A DNA stretch of 64,000 nucleotides from CTSoil-075 sp042610375 (GCF_042610375.1 NZ_JBGJZL010000019.1:1-64000), one strand, 5' to 3'. Shown: positions 43,592-53,070, numbered from the stretch's first letter. Notes: generated by a model not told the origin, from the sequence alone. Made by a program: numbers and translations.

Positions 43592-43739
43592 CGATGGGCT
43601 GTAAATAGCCAGTTTTCTGTGATTAAAATCGATAAAAATCTGTCATTTTGGGATAATTACTTGAGAAAACAGTATGGTATAAAAATAGATAAAACACCAT
43701 CTAGAAAAATGATTTTTGATAAAGTGAAGGGGTGATGAT

Positions 43740-44732
43740 ATGGAGAGCAAGGTATTATTGGGGGCGGGACATGATGGATTGGTGTCTCAAGTAGGGGGAG
43801 AAAAAACCGATTACAATACTGGCATCCGGTATATTCTTTTACCAAAAGGCAGTAGTAATAGCTGGATTGTGGATTTGTATCCTGCACCAGGGTTAGTGGT
43901 CAGTAATGCTTATTTTACACTTCCCCACCCTGTTACCTTCCAACATACTATTCAGCAAAAGTATTTGTGGTTATGTTTCTTTGAAAGTGGTGGTGTTACC
44001 ATTATTCAAAAAGGCAAAAAGGCTGAACAGCTACAAAAAGGTGTCATTTATGCCTTAATCAGTCAAGGGTCGTCGTTTAAAATGATATTTGATAACACTG
44101 AACGGATTTTGTATACTAGTATTTTGATCACGGATGATCATATTGTAGAATATTTACAGAGTAGGCCATGGGAAAAGCTCTTTACCTTAATTGATGCTTC
44201 AAATTGGGAAAGTCAGCAGTATAATACCCCTGAACTGACAATGGCATTTGAGCAAATAAAATATGCAACTAGGCGAGCGATTGCACCATCCATGTATTTC
44301 GAAGGGAAAATTATGGAAATTATAGGGTTAATTCGGTGTAACGTTCAGCATGAAGAATATTGCAAAAAACATACCCAAAAGAAAATGGAAATTAGGCTGA
44401 CGTATCAAAATAAGAAATATATTTGGAAGGTTAAGAAAACTCTAGATGGCAATATTCTCAACCCACCGTCAATTGAGCAATTAGCGGTCATTGGTGAGAT
44501 GGGCACAACTAGGTTACGTCAGCGCTTTAAAGGTTTGTATGGGTTGACGATTGCTGATTATATACGACGGGAAAAAATGAAAATTGCTCTACAACTATTG
44601 GGTGATGATGCTATGAGTATTAATAATATTGCAACAAAGTTAGGTTATAAAAGCGCTAGCCAGTTTACCGCTGCTTTTCAAAAAATCCATAGCTTGACAC
44701 CAAGTCAATTTAGAAAAACCTTAGGGTTATAG
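43740..44732 (+). CDS. AraC family regulator, PchR-like
   Basis: Regulator of 330 residues. The C-terminal tandem HTH (about 235-330) includes IEQLAVIGEMGTTRLRQRFK and INNIATKLGYKSASQFTAAF followed by the HSLTPSQFRK signature. The N-terminal 200 residues are the variable ligand domain; in PchR-type proteins this senses a ferric siderophore and activates its receptor gene. It is divergent from the TonB receptor with a Fur box between, which fits that role. GAAGGGGTG precedes the ATG. Confidence 0.87.
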   Translation: MESKVLLGAGHDGLVSQVGGEKTDYNTGIRYILLPKGSSNSWIVDLYPAPGLVVSNAYFTLPHPVTFQHTIQQKYLWLCFFESGGVTIIQKGKKAEQLQKGVIYALISQGSSFKMIFDNTERILYTSILITDDHIVEYLQSRPWEKLFTLIDASNWESQQYNTPELTMAFEQIKYATRRAIAPSMYFEGKIMEIIGLIRCNVQHEEYCKKHTQKKMEIRLTYQNKKYIWKVKKTLDGNILNPPSIEQLAVIGEMGTTRLRQRFKGLYGLTIADYIRREKMKIALQLLGDDAMSINNIATKLGYKSASQFTAAFQKIHSLTPSQFRKTLGL

Positions 44733-44744
44733 AGAGGATTAGAA

Positions 44745-44789
44745 AACATCACCGCATCTTCAAACTAGAAGGTTGGGTGATGTTTTTTT
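44745..44789 (+). terminator. Terminator after the AraC gene
   Basis: AACATCACC pairs with GGTGATGTT and is followed by a T-run. A related but T-less hairpin lies at 46252-46293 after the PepSY gene. Confidence 0.75.
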
Positions 44790-44813
44790 AGGAGGTTATT
44801 TAACTAATCTAAT

Positions 44814-44834
44814 TGACAATGATTATTATTCTCT
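44814..44834. promoter_or_regulatory. Fur box upstream of the PepSY gene
   Basis: TGACAATGATTATTATTCTC matches the Fur consensus well and lies 100 bases before the PepSY gene start. Confidence 0.7.
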
Positions 44835-44933
44835 AATATACTATAACCTATGATAACAAGGTGGAATTTTATAGTTGGTTGTATTCAGCAATATCAATTG
44901 ATCTCCATCAATACAGTAATATAGGAGTTAATA

Positions 44934-46226
44934 ATGAAATACTGGTATAAAATTCATAAATGGGCAAGTCTGGTTTGTGCAATCTTCTTTTTAATTATGT
45001 GTATGAGTGCTTTACCCTTAATCTTTGGTCGGGAGATAAAGGAATTTAACCAGATCAATGTATCGGCTATTTCTGAGGACTCTCCGATTGGTGGGTCAAA
45101 CTTGTCTTTGGACAAGCTAGCTGAAAAGAGTCTAAAACTCTACCCAGGATACAATCTGCGCTCCGTCTATTTGAATCATGAGAAGCAGAGTGCTGGTTTT
45201 TCATTGAAAGGGGAAGGGAAGGACTATCGGTATATCCAGATGGACCTGCATACGGCAAAAATTATTGAGCAGTCTGATGACCAAGGTATAAAGTATGAGT
45301 TTATATCCCAATTTATAAACTTTATGTACAGAATGCATGTTGATATGTATTTGGGATCTTTCGGACATAATTTACTTGGCTTTATGTGTGGATTGAGTAT
45401 TGTCGCTCTTATCTCAGGACTATGGCTGTATGCACCCTTTATGAAAAATATTTCTTTCGGGACTATTCGTTCTGGTCACCGACGTATCTATTGGATGGAC
45501 TGGCATAAACTTTTGGGTATTGTCACTCTTTCCTGGGCCGTATTATTATGCCTAAGCGGTTTTATTTTTGTCTTCTCTGGCCCTATTCAAAATACATGGC
45601 AGGAGAATACACGCACCGAATTTTTGGTTAGCTATCAGGGGAAACCTTTTCCACCTCAGCGCATTTTACTTGATGATGTACTGAATATTACTCAAATGGC
45701 TGCGCCTACTCGTCAAATAACACGCATCCAATTGCCACAAGAAGAAGGGAATATGCCTTGGCATTATGTAGTTCAGACTGCTGGGGAGGGTTTTTCTACC
45801 CACTTTTATCATTCTGTCTGGATTGATGCGGAGAATGGGCATATTACGGCTATGATTGAAGCACCCTGGTATATTGAATTGCTTTCCCTAGCTAGACCCA
45901 TTCATTTCAGCAACCACGATACATTACTCCTCAAGATTCTCTGGTTTCTTATTGATGCGCTGACGTGCGTAATGATTATCACCGGCATTTATGCCTGGTT
46001 TGTAAAATTTCGACCATTGAATAAAACGATGGCAACTAAACCGACGAAAGTCCTCTGCCCTGTAAGACAATCGACACGGCAAATATGGCTACTGCCAGCC
46101 ACCATCATTTTCCTGTCACTGTGTGGTATCCTTGGACCATTGGCAGGTAAGGAGTGGAACAACATATCTACTGTTGCCCTAGGTACACCGTTCATACTTA
46201 CTCTATATTATTGGTGGCGCAGTTAA
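44934..46226 (+). CDS. PepSY-associated transmembrane protein
   Basis: Inner-membrane protein of 430 residues with an N-terminal helix after YWYKIHKWASLVCAIFFLIM, a PepSY domain facing the periplasm (about 30-130), and further helices near 145-165, 185-215 and 330-350. The motifs MHVDMYLGSFGHNLLGFMCG and RIYWMDWHKLLGIVTLSWAV provide His residues that could bind haem, as proposed for the PepSY_TM family of siderophore-iron reductases. The last two helices form a short C-terminal hairpin. It is iron-controlled by the Fur box upstream, consistent with reductive iron release. AGGAG precedes the ATG. Confidence 0.85.
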   Translation: MKYWYKIHKWASLVCAIFFLIMCMSALPLIFGREIKEFNQINVSAISEDSPIGGSNLSLDKLAEKSLKLYPGYNLRSVYLNHEKQSAGFSLKGEGKDYRYIQMDLHTAKIIEQSDDQGIKYEFISQFINFMYRMHVDMYLGSFGHNLLGFMCGLSIVALISGLWLYAPFMKNISFGTIRSGHRRIYWMDWHKLLGIVTLSWAVLLCLSGFIFVFSGPIQNTWQENTRTEFLVSYQGKPFPPQRILLDDVLNITQMAAPTRQITRIQLPQEEGNMPWHYVVQTAGEGFSTHFYHSVWIDAENGHITAMIEAPWYIELLSLARPIHFSNHDTLLLKILWFLIDALTCVMIITGIYAWFVKFRPLNKTMATKPTKVLCPVRQSTRQIWLLPATIIFLSLCGILGPLAGKEWNNISTVALGTPFILTLYYWWRS

Positions 46227-46396
46227 ATCTCCTTATGCCATCTAAGAAAGTAACCATCGCCGCATCTTGGAATAAGAGGTTGCCATGATGGTTCTTCAGC
46301 ATTTCTAAGACGCAAGAACTGGATTGATGGAAGTGGAAGGTGAATTATAATAAGATACAAAGTCGGCAAGTCATAATTTGCTAGGCGTGTGTTACC

Positions 46397-46564
46397 CTAG
46401 TGTGACGGAAGGATGCTGCCCTGTACCGGATCATAAAAGCGATTGAGAAGGTTAACTAGCGTAGTTTTCCCCACGCCAGTGGGACCAACCAGTGTAATAG
46501 TTGTACCCGACTGGATTTTTAAATTGAATCTTCTAAAATAGAGCTGCCTTGATGTAATGAAAGG
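46397..46564 (-). pseudogene. Remnant of an ABC exporter ATPase
   Basis: A 55-codon minus-strand frame, closed by stops at both ends, reads FNLKIQSGTTITLVGPTGVG then KTTLVNLLNRFYDPVQGSIL. That is the Walker A region of an MsbA/LmrA-type ABC exporter. Nothing before or after it belongs to the same gene. It lies in the 518-base gap between the PepSY and SbmA-like genes. Confidence 0.75.
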
Positions 46565-46600
46565 TTACATGGATAAAAAGCTCTTAAAATTTCAATTGAC

Positions 46601-46620
46601 GTTGATTCTCATTATCATAT
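46601..46620. promoter_or_regulatory. Fur box upstream of the ABC transporter
   Basis: TTGATTCTCATTATCATAT matches the Fur consensus core (inverted TGATAATGAGAATCA). It is 140-160 bases before the SbmA-like gene. Confidence 0.7.
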
Positions 46621-46759
46621 ATAATTGTTTTAGAATATAAAATTCTAAAACAATTATATTTATTCTGCAGTTGATGGGAGATTGAGACACCCTTATTTGG
46701 AAAGGAAACAGTCGTTGCTTACTTTTCCAAGCTACAATTAAGGGGTGTTACGTAATGTT

Positions 46760-48514
46760 ATGTTGTTAAAAAATAACTTAAAAGATGATCAATTAGCTGA
46801 AGTGAAAAACTTCAGCCTATTGCATGGGATTTGGAAAGTTGGCAATGGATATTGGCGATCCGCAGAAAAGAAACATGCTATTATGCTATTGCTAGCTATC
46901 ATTGGACTGACTGCCGCCGATGTTTATCTACAGGTATGGCTGAATAAGTGGCGCAATATTTTTTTTAATACATTGCAAGACAGAGATATAGCAGCATTTT
47001 TCGATTCCATTTTCCTCTGGGGTACATTGACCGTATCTGCTTTGGTGGTTACCGTCTATCAGCGTTATTTGCAGAAAATACTGGAACTCAAATGGCGCAC
47101 GTGGCTGAGTGGCTGGTTAGTGGAGGAATATTTACAGTCAAAGAAATATTATTGCCTGCAAATACTGGATAAGAGTGTCGATAATCCAGACCAGATCATT
47201 AGTGAAGATGCCAAGCTATTTATTGAGTCCATTTTGAAAATTTTTATATGGTTTTTGTATACAGTGGGTATTTTATGTAGTTTTACAATGATTCTTTGGA
47301 ATTTGTCTGGGGCTTTTTCTTTGTTCTGGCATGACTGGCATGTTACAATTCCTGGAGACCTAGTTTGGATTGTATTTGGGTATGCCATTGTAGTAAATTG
47401 CATTGTGAGGAAGGTCGGGCACCCTCTGGTGTGGCTTAATTTTGAGCAACAACGTTATGAGGCCGATTTTCGGTTTTTGTTAGTGCGTTTGCGTGAATAT
47501 GCAGAAGTGATTGCCTTGTATGGAGGCGAACAGCGAGAAGGACATATCTTACATGGTTGCTTTAAGAAAATATATGATAATTTTCATCAATGTATAAACC
47601 GGCAAAAAGTGTTGGATGGTTTAATTTTTTTCCTGTATCGAGGGGCTGAACCTTTGCCTTATATCATCGCAGTGCCCCGATTTTTCAGTGGACAAATTCA
47701 ACTGGGTGGGCTAATGCAGATTACAGCAGCTTTTGACAAGGTGCACAAGTCACTCACATTTTTTGTCGGGTGGTATAAGGAGATCGCTGAGTTAGAGGCG
47801 ATTGTCAGGAGACTAGTACTGTTTATGGAGGCGATAGAACAACTATCTGTAGTGCATCAAAAGAAGTCCATTCAGGTTGTGACTGTCCTTGATCCTATTT
47901 TTTCCGTAGAGGGTCTAAATCTCAGACTACCCAATGGAGCGTTGCTAGTACATAACTTTGCCATGAAGCTGCAGGCAGGCGAATCCCTACTGATTCTCGG
48001 AGCATCAGGCTATGGCAAGAGTATGCTGATAAAAGCCATAGCCGGTATTTGGCCTTTTGGTGAGGGGTGTATTAAAATACCACAAAACCAGCAGTGCTTA
48101 TTTTTGCCACAGAATCCGTATTTACCCATAGGGACCTTACGAGAAGTGCTTCTTTATCCACAGCCTAGCCTGGGTTATTCGGATGAAACCCTACATGCAG
48201 TACTGAAAAAATGCAAATTAGATGGTTTGCTGGGACGATTAGATGCGCAAGAAGACTGGTCACACCTACTTTCAATGGGAGAGCAGCAACGAATTGCTTT
48301 TGCCCGTGCCATTTTGCAAAAGCCACAATGGCTATTTTTAGATGAAACCACTTCTGGATTAGATGAAGCCACAGAAAAAATGCTCTATAAATTACTACGA
48401 AGTGAACTTAGGGAAACGGGGATTATTAGTGTGGGCCACCGCAGTAGCATTATGCCTTATCATGATAAGATATTGACGATTAAAGAAAAAGGAGGGTGGG
48501 CATTGGTGGCGTGA
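46760..48514 (+). CDS. SbmA/YddA-type ABC transporter (fused permease and ATPase)
   Basis: Half-size ABC transporter of about 584 residues. The membrane domain (about 20-330) is of the ABC_membrane_2/SbmA-BacA type, recognisable from LQVWLNKWRNIFFNTLQDRD and DNPDQIISEDAKLFIES. The ATPase has Walker A GASGYGKSML (about 415), signature LSMGEQQR (about 505), and Walker B WLFLDETTSGLDEAT with a downstream switch His (SVGHRSS). Relatives move peptides, cobalamin or siderophore-like compounds. The ATG at 46760 is chosen; a GTG at 46745 sits inside AGGGGTG, the only visible ribosome site. Fur-like box and TonB_C neighbour suggest an iron-limitation role. Confidence 0.85.
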   Translation: MLLKNNLKDDQLAEVKNFSLLHGIWKVGNGYWRSAEKKHAIMLLLAIIGLTAADVYLQVWLNKWRNIFFNTLQDRDIAAFFDSIFLWGTLTVSALVVTVYQRYLQKILELKWRTWLSGWLVEEYLQSKKYYCLQILDKSVDNPDQIISEDAKLFIESILKIFIWFLYTVGILCSFTMILWNLSGAFSLFWHDWHVTIPGDLVWIVFGYAIVVNCIVRKVGHPLVWLNFEQQRYEADFRFLLVRLREYAEVIALYGGEQREGHILHGCFKKIYDNFHQCINRQKVLDGLIFFLYRGAEPLPYIIAVPRFFSGQIQLGGLMQITAAFDKVHKSLTFFVGWYKEIAELEAIVRRLVLFMEAIEQLSVVHQKKSIQVVTVLDPIFSVEGLNLRLPNGALLVHNFAMKLQAGESLLILGASGYGKSMLIKAIAGIWPFGEGCIKIPQNQQCLFLPQNPYLPIGTLREVLLYPQPSLGYSDETLHAVLKKCKLDGLLGRLDAQEDWSHLLSMGEQQRIAFARAILQKPQWLFLDETTSGLDEATEKMLYKLLRSELRETGIISVGHRSSIMPYHDKILTIKEKGGWALVA

Positions 48515-48553
48515 ACAGTAAGAGAGACCAAAAAAATAAAAGAGGGTGTTTTT

Positions 48554-48976
48554 ATGAAAGAAATAAGATTTATTACAATGTTTACTTTATTATTATTAAT
48601 GACTGGCATGTCAGTGTCTGCTTTAGCGCAAGAGAATACGCAGATGACTCCGCCCCGCATTATTACCTTAGCAACGCTCTCTCTGTCGCCAGAACTTCAA
48701 GACAAATATGCAGAACAAACACTGCTAGTGAAGATCAAGGCCACTGTCTCTGAGTATGGAGCAGCAGATGGTGATGTGCAGATCATGACAAGTTCTGGGG
48801 ATATTGCTTTTGATAATGCAGTCATCGCGTTAGTTAAGGAATCTGAATTTAGTCCCGCATATCGTGGCAATACGGCAGTTTCTTCTTCTATTCTTCTTCC
48901 CTTGCATGTTAAGGTAGAAAAAAACATACCTGAAGAGCAGGCAATCGTTGGAACACAGCCCGTTGTCAATAAATAA
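48554..48976 (+). CDS. Periplasmic TonB C-terminal domain protein
   Basis: Protein of 140 residues. A hydrophobic N-terminus (FITMFTLLLLMTGMSVSALA) can be a signal peptide or anchor. The C-terminal 95 residues follow the TonB_C pattern: ATLSLSPELQDKYAEQTLLV, KIKATVSEYGAADGDVQIMT, SGDIAFDNAVIALVKESEF. The proline-rich spacer of canonical TonB is missing, so it is shorter than usual and its ability to span the periplasm is doubtful. It follows the ABC gene by 39 bases and may serve the TonB-dependent receptor. The ribosome site is AGAGGGTG. Confidence 0.75.
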   Translation: MKEIRFITMFTLLLLMTGMSVSALAQENTQMTPPRIITLATLSLSPELQDKYAEQTLLVKIKATVSEYGAADGDVQIMTSSGDIAFDNAVIALVKESEFSPAYRGNTAVSSSILLPLHVKVEKNIPEEQAIVGTQPVVNK

Positions 48977-49084
48977 TAAGCTCTTCTCTAGTGCAACAAG
49001 TGGAAAAAGGGCTTGGCAAGAGTATAAGAGGAAGCCTTGTATGACAACAAAGGTGCAAAATCCCATTAAAATGAGGACCACTGA

Positions 49085-49109
49085 AGCCACAAAATTTTGT
49101 GGCTTTTTT
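49085..49109 (+). terminator. Terminator after the TonB_C gene
   Basis: CCACAAAATTTTGTGG is a perfect 8+8 palindrome followed by CTTTTTTC. The 48977-49303 gap otherwise holds only the leader of the FGGY gene. Confidence 0.75.
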
Positions 49110-49303
49110 CTTTGTGTGGAGTTGATGATATAGGGGAGATTATCCTTGGAAAAAAGTAATATTTTCAAGGAATTTATCCCACGATAGCGAATGTAAACAG
49201 TTAAGCTAAATAAATTGAGTTTCGAAGAGATAAAATAAAAGGTGCAATGACATTAGAGGTCATTTCAAAAGATATGACTAGCTAAATACAGGAGGCGTGG
49301 CAA

Positions 49304-50818
49304 ATGATGGAGCAATACTATCTTAGTTTTGATGCAGGAACGCAAAGTGTAAAAGTGGCGGTATACAATGAAAATATGGAATGCGTAGCGAAAGTATCCA
49401 ATCAGACGACTTTGACCTATCCCCATCCCGGCTGGGTTGAGATGGATGCGGATGAATATCTTGAACTGACTAAACTGGGCATGAAACAGTGCATGACGCA
49501 GTTAAAAGAACAGGGGATTAATCCAGGATTGATCAAAGCGATTATGGGCGATGGAATTATTTGTGGAATTGTCGGTATTGATGAGAACGGCAAGGCAATC
49601 ACACCCTACATAAATTATTTGGATTCACGGACGCAAAGCGATGCGGCAGTACTTAAAGAATTTGATCTCGACATCTGGGGTAAAGAAACGGGTAATGCGG
49701 AGCCGCTCTGCATGTTTCCAGCCTTGCATGCCCGTTGGCTGTTGGCCAATAATAAAGAATTTCAGGCCAGAGGCAAGAAATTTGTCCACAACACACCGTA
49801 TATCTTACTCAATCTTGCCGGTTTAAAGAGTAGCGATGCCTTTATTGATTGGGGAGCGATGTCAGGTTGGGGATTAGGTTACAAAGTGTATGAAAAAGAA
49901 TGGTCCGATGAACAGCTATCTATATTGGAAATCGATAAAAGTTATATGCCAAAGATCGTAAAACCGTGGGATATCATCGGTACTTTATCAGCTGAAGCAG
50001 CCGCGGAAACCGGTTGCCCATCAGGGATCCCTATCTGTGCCGGAGCCGGAGATACTATGCAGTCCATGTTAGGCAGTGGGATTTTTGAAGCCAATAAGGC
50101 CGTAGATGTTGCCGGCACCTGCGCAATGTTCTGCGTTTCGACCACAAGGATCATGCCAGAACTAAGCCGTAAAGGTAGCGGCCTAATCTTCAACAGCGGT
50201 ACATTAGAAAATACATATTTTTATTGGGGTTTTGTCCGAACCGGTGGGTTGGCACTGCGCTGGTTCAAGGACAGTATCTGCCAACAAGCCGATGATGACA
50301 ACTATTACGAAATGTTAAGCCAAGGCGCGTCCAAAGTCGCCCCAGGATGCAATGATGTGATCTTTTTGCCGTACCTAACTGGTGGCTATGACGAATATTC
50401 CAATGTCAAAGGCAGTTTCCTGAACATGACTCTAGACACCGACCAATTTGTCTTATGGCGGGCCGTGCTTGAGGCCATTGCCTATGACTATCGGGAAATC
50501 ATCGACACATACCGCAAAGCCGGTATTGAAATCAATAGAATCACTATTACTGAAGGTGGCAGTGGCGATGCTCTTTGGAATCAGATCAAAGCCGATGTCA
50601 TGAACAGCGAGGCGATCACTTTGGAGATTTCTGGTGGCGCAGTACTGACAAATTCCATCATCGCAGCCTATGCAACGGGCGCGGGCAGAGACTTGAAAGA
50701 GCTGCTCACCAGCAATTTGAAAATAGCCCATACCTATAGACCTGAGAGCAAAAATTCCGATATCTATAAGCAGCAGTCGCAGAAACAAAAAGATTTATTG
50801 AATAAATTAGGTCACTAA
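49304..50818 (+). CDS. FGGY family carbohydrate kinase
   Basis: Sugar kinase of 504 residues (xylulokinase/glycerol kinase family). The N-terminal phosphate loop is YYLSFDAGTQSVKVAVYNEN, the sugar-contact region includes HPGWVEMDADEYLE, and the C-terminal ATP region includes ITEGGSGDALWNQIKADVMN. GTCAMFCVSTTRIMPELSRK is an unusual Cys-containing stretch in place of the common glycine-rich loop. AGGAGGCGTGG precedes the ATG. No sugar transporter or isomerase is adjacent, so the substrate is open. A terminator follows at 50834-50869. Confidence 0.88.
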   Translation: MMEQYYLSFDAGTQSVKVAVYNENMECVAKVSNQTTLTYPHPGWVEMDADEYLELTKLGMKQCMTQLKEQGINPGLIKAIMGDGIICGIVGIDENGKAITPYINYLDSRTQSDAAVLKEFDLDIWGKETGNAEPLCMFPALHARWLLANNKEFQARGKKFVHNTPYILLNLAGLKSSDAFIDWGAMSGWGLGYKVYEKEWSDEQLSILEIDKSYMPKIVKPWDIIGTLSAEAAAETGCPSGIPICAGAGDTMQSMLGSGIFEANKAVDVAGTCAMFCVSTTRIMPELSRKGSGLIFNSGTLENTYFYWGFVRTGGLALRWFKDSICQQADDDNYYEMLSQGASKVAPGCNDVIFLPYLTGGYDEYSNVKGSFLNMTLDTDQFVLWRAVLEAIAYDYREIIDTYRKAGIEINRITITEGGSGDALWNQIKADVMNSEAITLEISGGAVLTNSIIAAYATGAGRDLKELLTSNLKIAHTYRPESKNSDIYKQQSQKQKDLLNKLGH

Positions 50819-50833
50819 ATGCCAGTAAAGATC

Positions 50834-50869
50834 AAAAAACAAGCCTTGCAGGTGCAAGGCTTGTTTTTT
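50834..50869. terminator. Terminator after the FGGY kinase
   Basis: AAAAAACAAGCCTTGCA pairs with TGCAAGGCTTGTTTTTT; symmetric, so it also can serve the convergent gene at 50895. Confidence 0.85.
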
Positions 50870-50894
50870 GGGGCGAAAATAGCAAAGTGCGATC

Positions 50895-51389
50895 TTACAA
50901 AGATGACAATTGGTTTTTCCAATATTGTAAATCTACGGTGCTTAACGGCAGTTCAATAGCGGAATCACTGCCCAAATAGTTAAAGGAAACTTTTACAGTA
51001 TCAGCCTGGGATATTTCCTTTAGGATTTGTGGGGGAAAGGTAACAAATAAAGTATTAGTATGTTTAAAACATTTTCCTATGGAGAAATCTTTTAGAGAAT
51101 AAGTCGGCGGCTGGGCGGATATCTCAATATTATCGATTTTGTATGTTTTACCATCAACATCAATGATGAAATTCTTTTCCATTGGTCTAGAATCATAACG
51201 GAAATCGACTACAGATAAGGTTGCACCTGTAACATGAGTTGTTTTAGGATCAACCACGCCACGAAAATCAATATTACAGTAGGCTGATAAGTTATTGGCA
51301 GTACGATTGTCGTAAGAAAAAACCGTATAACTGCAATAAAAGGCAATGGCGGATATAAAGAAAACTAGGATGGTTGTCTTTTTGCGCAT
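50895..51389 (-). CDS. Secreted or anchored protein of unknown function
   Basis: Protein of 164 residues. An N-terminal hydrophobic segment (ILVFFISAIAFYCSYTVFSY) after a basic start indicates export or a membrane anchor. The mature part is beta-rich, with two Cys (SAYCNIDF, IGKCFKH) that could pair. AAGGAG precedes the ATG. The family is not recognised. Confidence 0.6.
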   Translation of the reverse strand: MRKKTTILVFFISAIAFYCSYTVFSYDNRTANNLSAYCNIDFRGVVDPKTTHVTGATLSVVDFRYDSRPMEKNFIIDVDGKTYKIDNIEISAQPPTYSLKDFSIGKCFKHTNTLFVTFPPQILKEISQADTVKVSFNYLGSDSAIELPLSTVDLQYWKNQLSSL

Positions 51390-51618
51390 AATAACTCCTT
51401 GAAAAGTGTGCTGTATTTATGGCTTAATGTTACAGGAGATTAACTTTTTTGTCTATATAAGTCTAATTAAGTTATTATTGTTTCATGCATGTTTTTGATA
51501 TAATGAAATTGATAATATTATATCGCCAAAAATCATGACGAAGATTTCAATTAAATATGGCATTTTACCATCAATTATTGATAAGACTGGGGAAGATGTT
51601 ACTAGTATTCTGCAAAAT

Positions 51619-51661
51619 GAAAAAAGACTGTACTGAAACTTAACATTCAGATAGTCTTTTC
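51619..51661. terminator. Terminator-like hairpin
   Basis: GAAAAAAGACT pairs with AGTCTTTTC. In the 332-base gap 51390-51721 nothing else stands out. Confidence 0.5.
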
Positions 51662-51721
51662 TCAGATAACCTATGATTTTTTCATATGTGATTCATATCA
51701 ATATCAAATTACGTACCATTT

Positions 51722-52372
51722 TTAGATAATACATCCAATGTTATTGTTTAAAAGTTGTACAAAAGATCTTTTGCTAAATTGATTGGTATAAAAACTTTCG
51801 CACATATTCTTTAATTGAGTAGTGGTTAATCCAATATATTCTTCTAGAACTTCACTAAATTCGATAGTGTGAATTAAATAATCTGCAATCTCGAAAGTGC
51901 TACCAAAGATACCCATATGCAGAATAGAGTTTTCTTGATACCAAGATGCATTAAATTTATTAGAAAACTCCCTGATTTTTTCTAGGCAGGATACATTATC
52001 TAATTCCCAATAAGTATTTAGTTCATCAAGAGATGTTTTCATCACACTGCCATATTCAGAACCAGAATCGTCAATGTACTCAATCATTTCACTATGTGAG
52101 CAGATCGGAATATATAAATCTTGATTTGTGACGTTGATGATATAAAAGAATGCTAAGGGGACATAGATATATTGGATAAAACCCAATAGAGATTTTGCAT
52201 CAGGATAGCATGCCCAATTATTATCTATGACATCTCTTTCATAATCAATCACCACTGTATTTATAAAAATCGCATCGTGTGGAGACTTAAGCTTGGCAAA
52301 GTCATCTCGCCAAAGATTTTTTTTCTTTAACAGGACGTCTTCCCAATAATACGGATTATTGTACTTACACAT
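51722..52372 (-). CDS. Protein of unknown function
   Basis: Protein of 216 residues without signal peptide or clear membrane segment. One mildly hydrophobic stretch (LLGFIQYIYVPLAFFYIINV) is in the first half. Acidic overall with many aromatic residues. A GGAGGGA site precedes the ATG. It lies 29 bases after the S4 gene on the same strand and may be co-transcribed with it. The family is not recognised. Confidence 0.6.
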   Translation of the reverse strand: MCKYNNPYYWEDVLLKKKNLWRDDFAKLKSPHDAIFINTVVIDYERDVIDNNWACYPDAKSLLGFIQYIYVPLAFFYIINVTNQDLYIPICSHSEMIEYIDDSGSEYGSVMKTSLDELNTYWELDNVSCLEKIREFSNKFNASWYQENSILHMGIFGSTFEIADYLIHTIEFSEVLEEYIGLTTTQLKNMCESFYTNQFSKRSFVQLLNNNIGCII

Positions 52373-52401
52373 TCTGTTCCCTCCTTGTGGGAAATAAACT
52401 C

Positions 52402-52995
52402 TTATTTTGAGTATAATTCAATGGCGAGAATTTCATTGACTTCAATAGGAATTTCTTCTCTATTTGGTAGTCGTAGCAACTTCCCACTAAACTGTTCATG
52501 ATCCTGTTCAATATATGGTAAGGAGAACCCTTGAATTTCTAAAAAATTAGCCGAAAATAATTGATTATTTCGTTGTTTTTCACTCAATGAGATAACATCC
52601 TCTACCTTTACTCCATACGAAGGGATATCAACTTTTTTTCCATTAACTAGTATATGACCATGAGTTACGATTTGCCTTGCTTGACGTATAGAACTCGCAA
52701 ATCCGATTCTATAAACAAGGTTATCAAGTCTGCATTCTAAAGTTTTTAAGAGAGCAACCCCTGTGATTTCTTTACTTTTTTTAGCCTTTTCAATATAACG
52801 TATAAATTGCTTCTCAAAAAGACCATAATAAGCTTTTATTTTCTGTTTTTCTAACAGTTGCAAGCCATAATTTGATAATTTTTTTCCTGCTCGGCTATTT
52901 TGCGGGGTAGCCTTGTTCATTGCTTTTGGATGTCCAAAAATATTAACTCCTAATCTTCGAGATAATTTAAATCTTGGTTCGCATCTTGTTGCCAT
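52402..52995 (-). CDS. rpsD: Ribosomal protein S4, Zn-ligand-free paralog
   Basis: Small-subunit protein of 198 residues. The S4 RNA-binding domain is clear: LECRLDNLVYRIGFASSIRQ then ARQIVTHGHILVNGKKVDIPS. The N-terminus MATRCEPRFKLSRRLGVNIF has only one Cys and lacks the CxxC...C zinc motif of the C+ form, so this is the C- type. It stands alone instead of in the usual rpsM-rpsK-rpsD-rpoA cluster, suggesting an alternative copy. The ATG at 52995 follows GGAG; the upstream in-frame ATG at 53031 has no site. A Fur-like box lies about 75 bases upstream. Confidence 0.9.
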   Translation of the reverse strand: MATRCEPRFKLSRRLGVNIFGHPKAMNKATPQNSRAGKKLSNYGLQLLEKQKIKAYYGLFEKQFIRYIEKAKKSKEITGVALLKTLECRLDNLVYRIGFASSIRQARQIVTHGHILVNGKKVDIPSYGVKVEDVISLSEKQRNNQLFSANFLEIQGFSLPYIEQDHEQFSGKLLRLPNREEIPIEVNEILAIELYSK

Positions 52996-53070
52996 TTTAA
53001 AAACTCCTATCTTAGCTTTTTTAAATATCAAATATGCATTGTATTAAACCGACTTTCAAAGTATAACATT

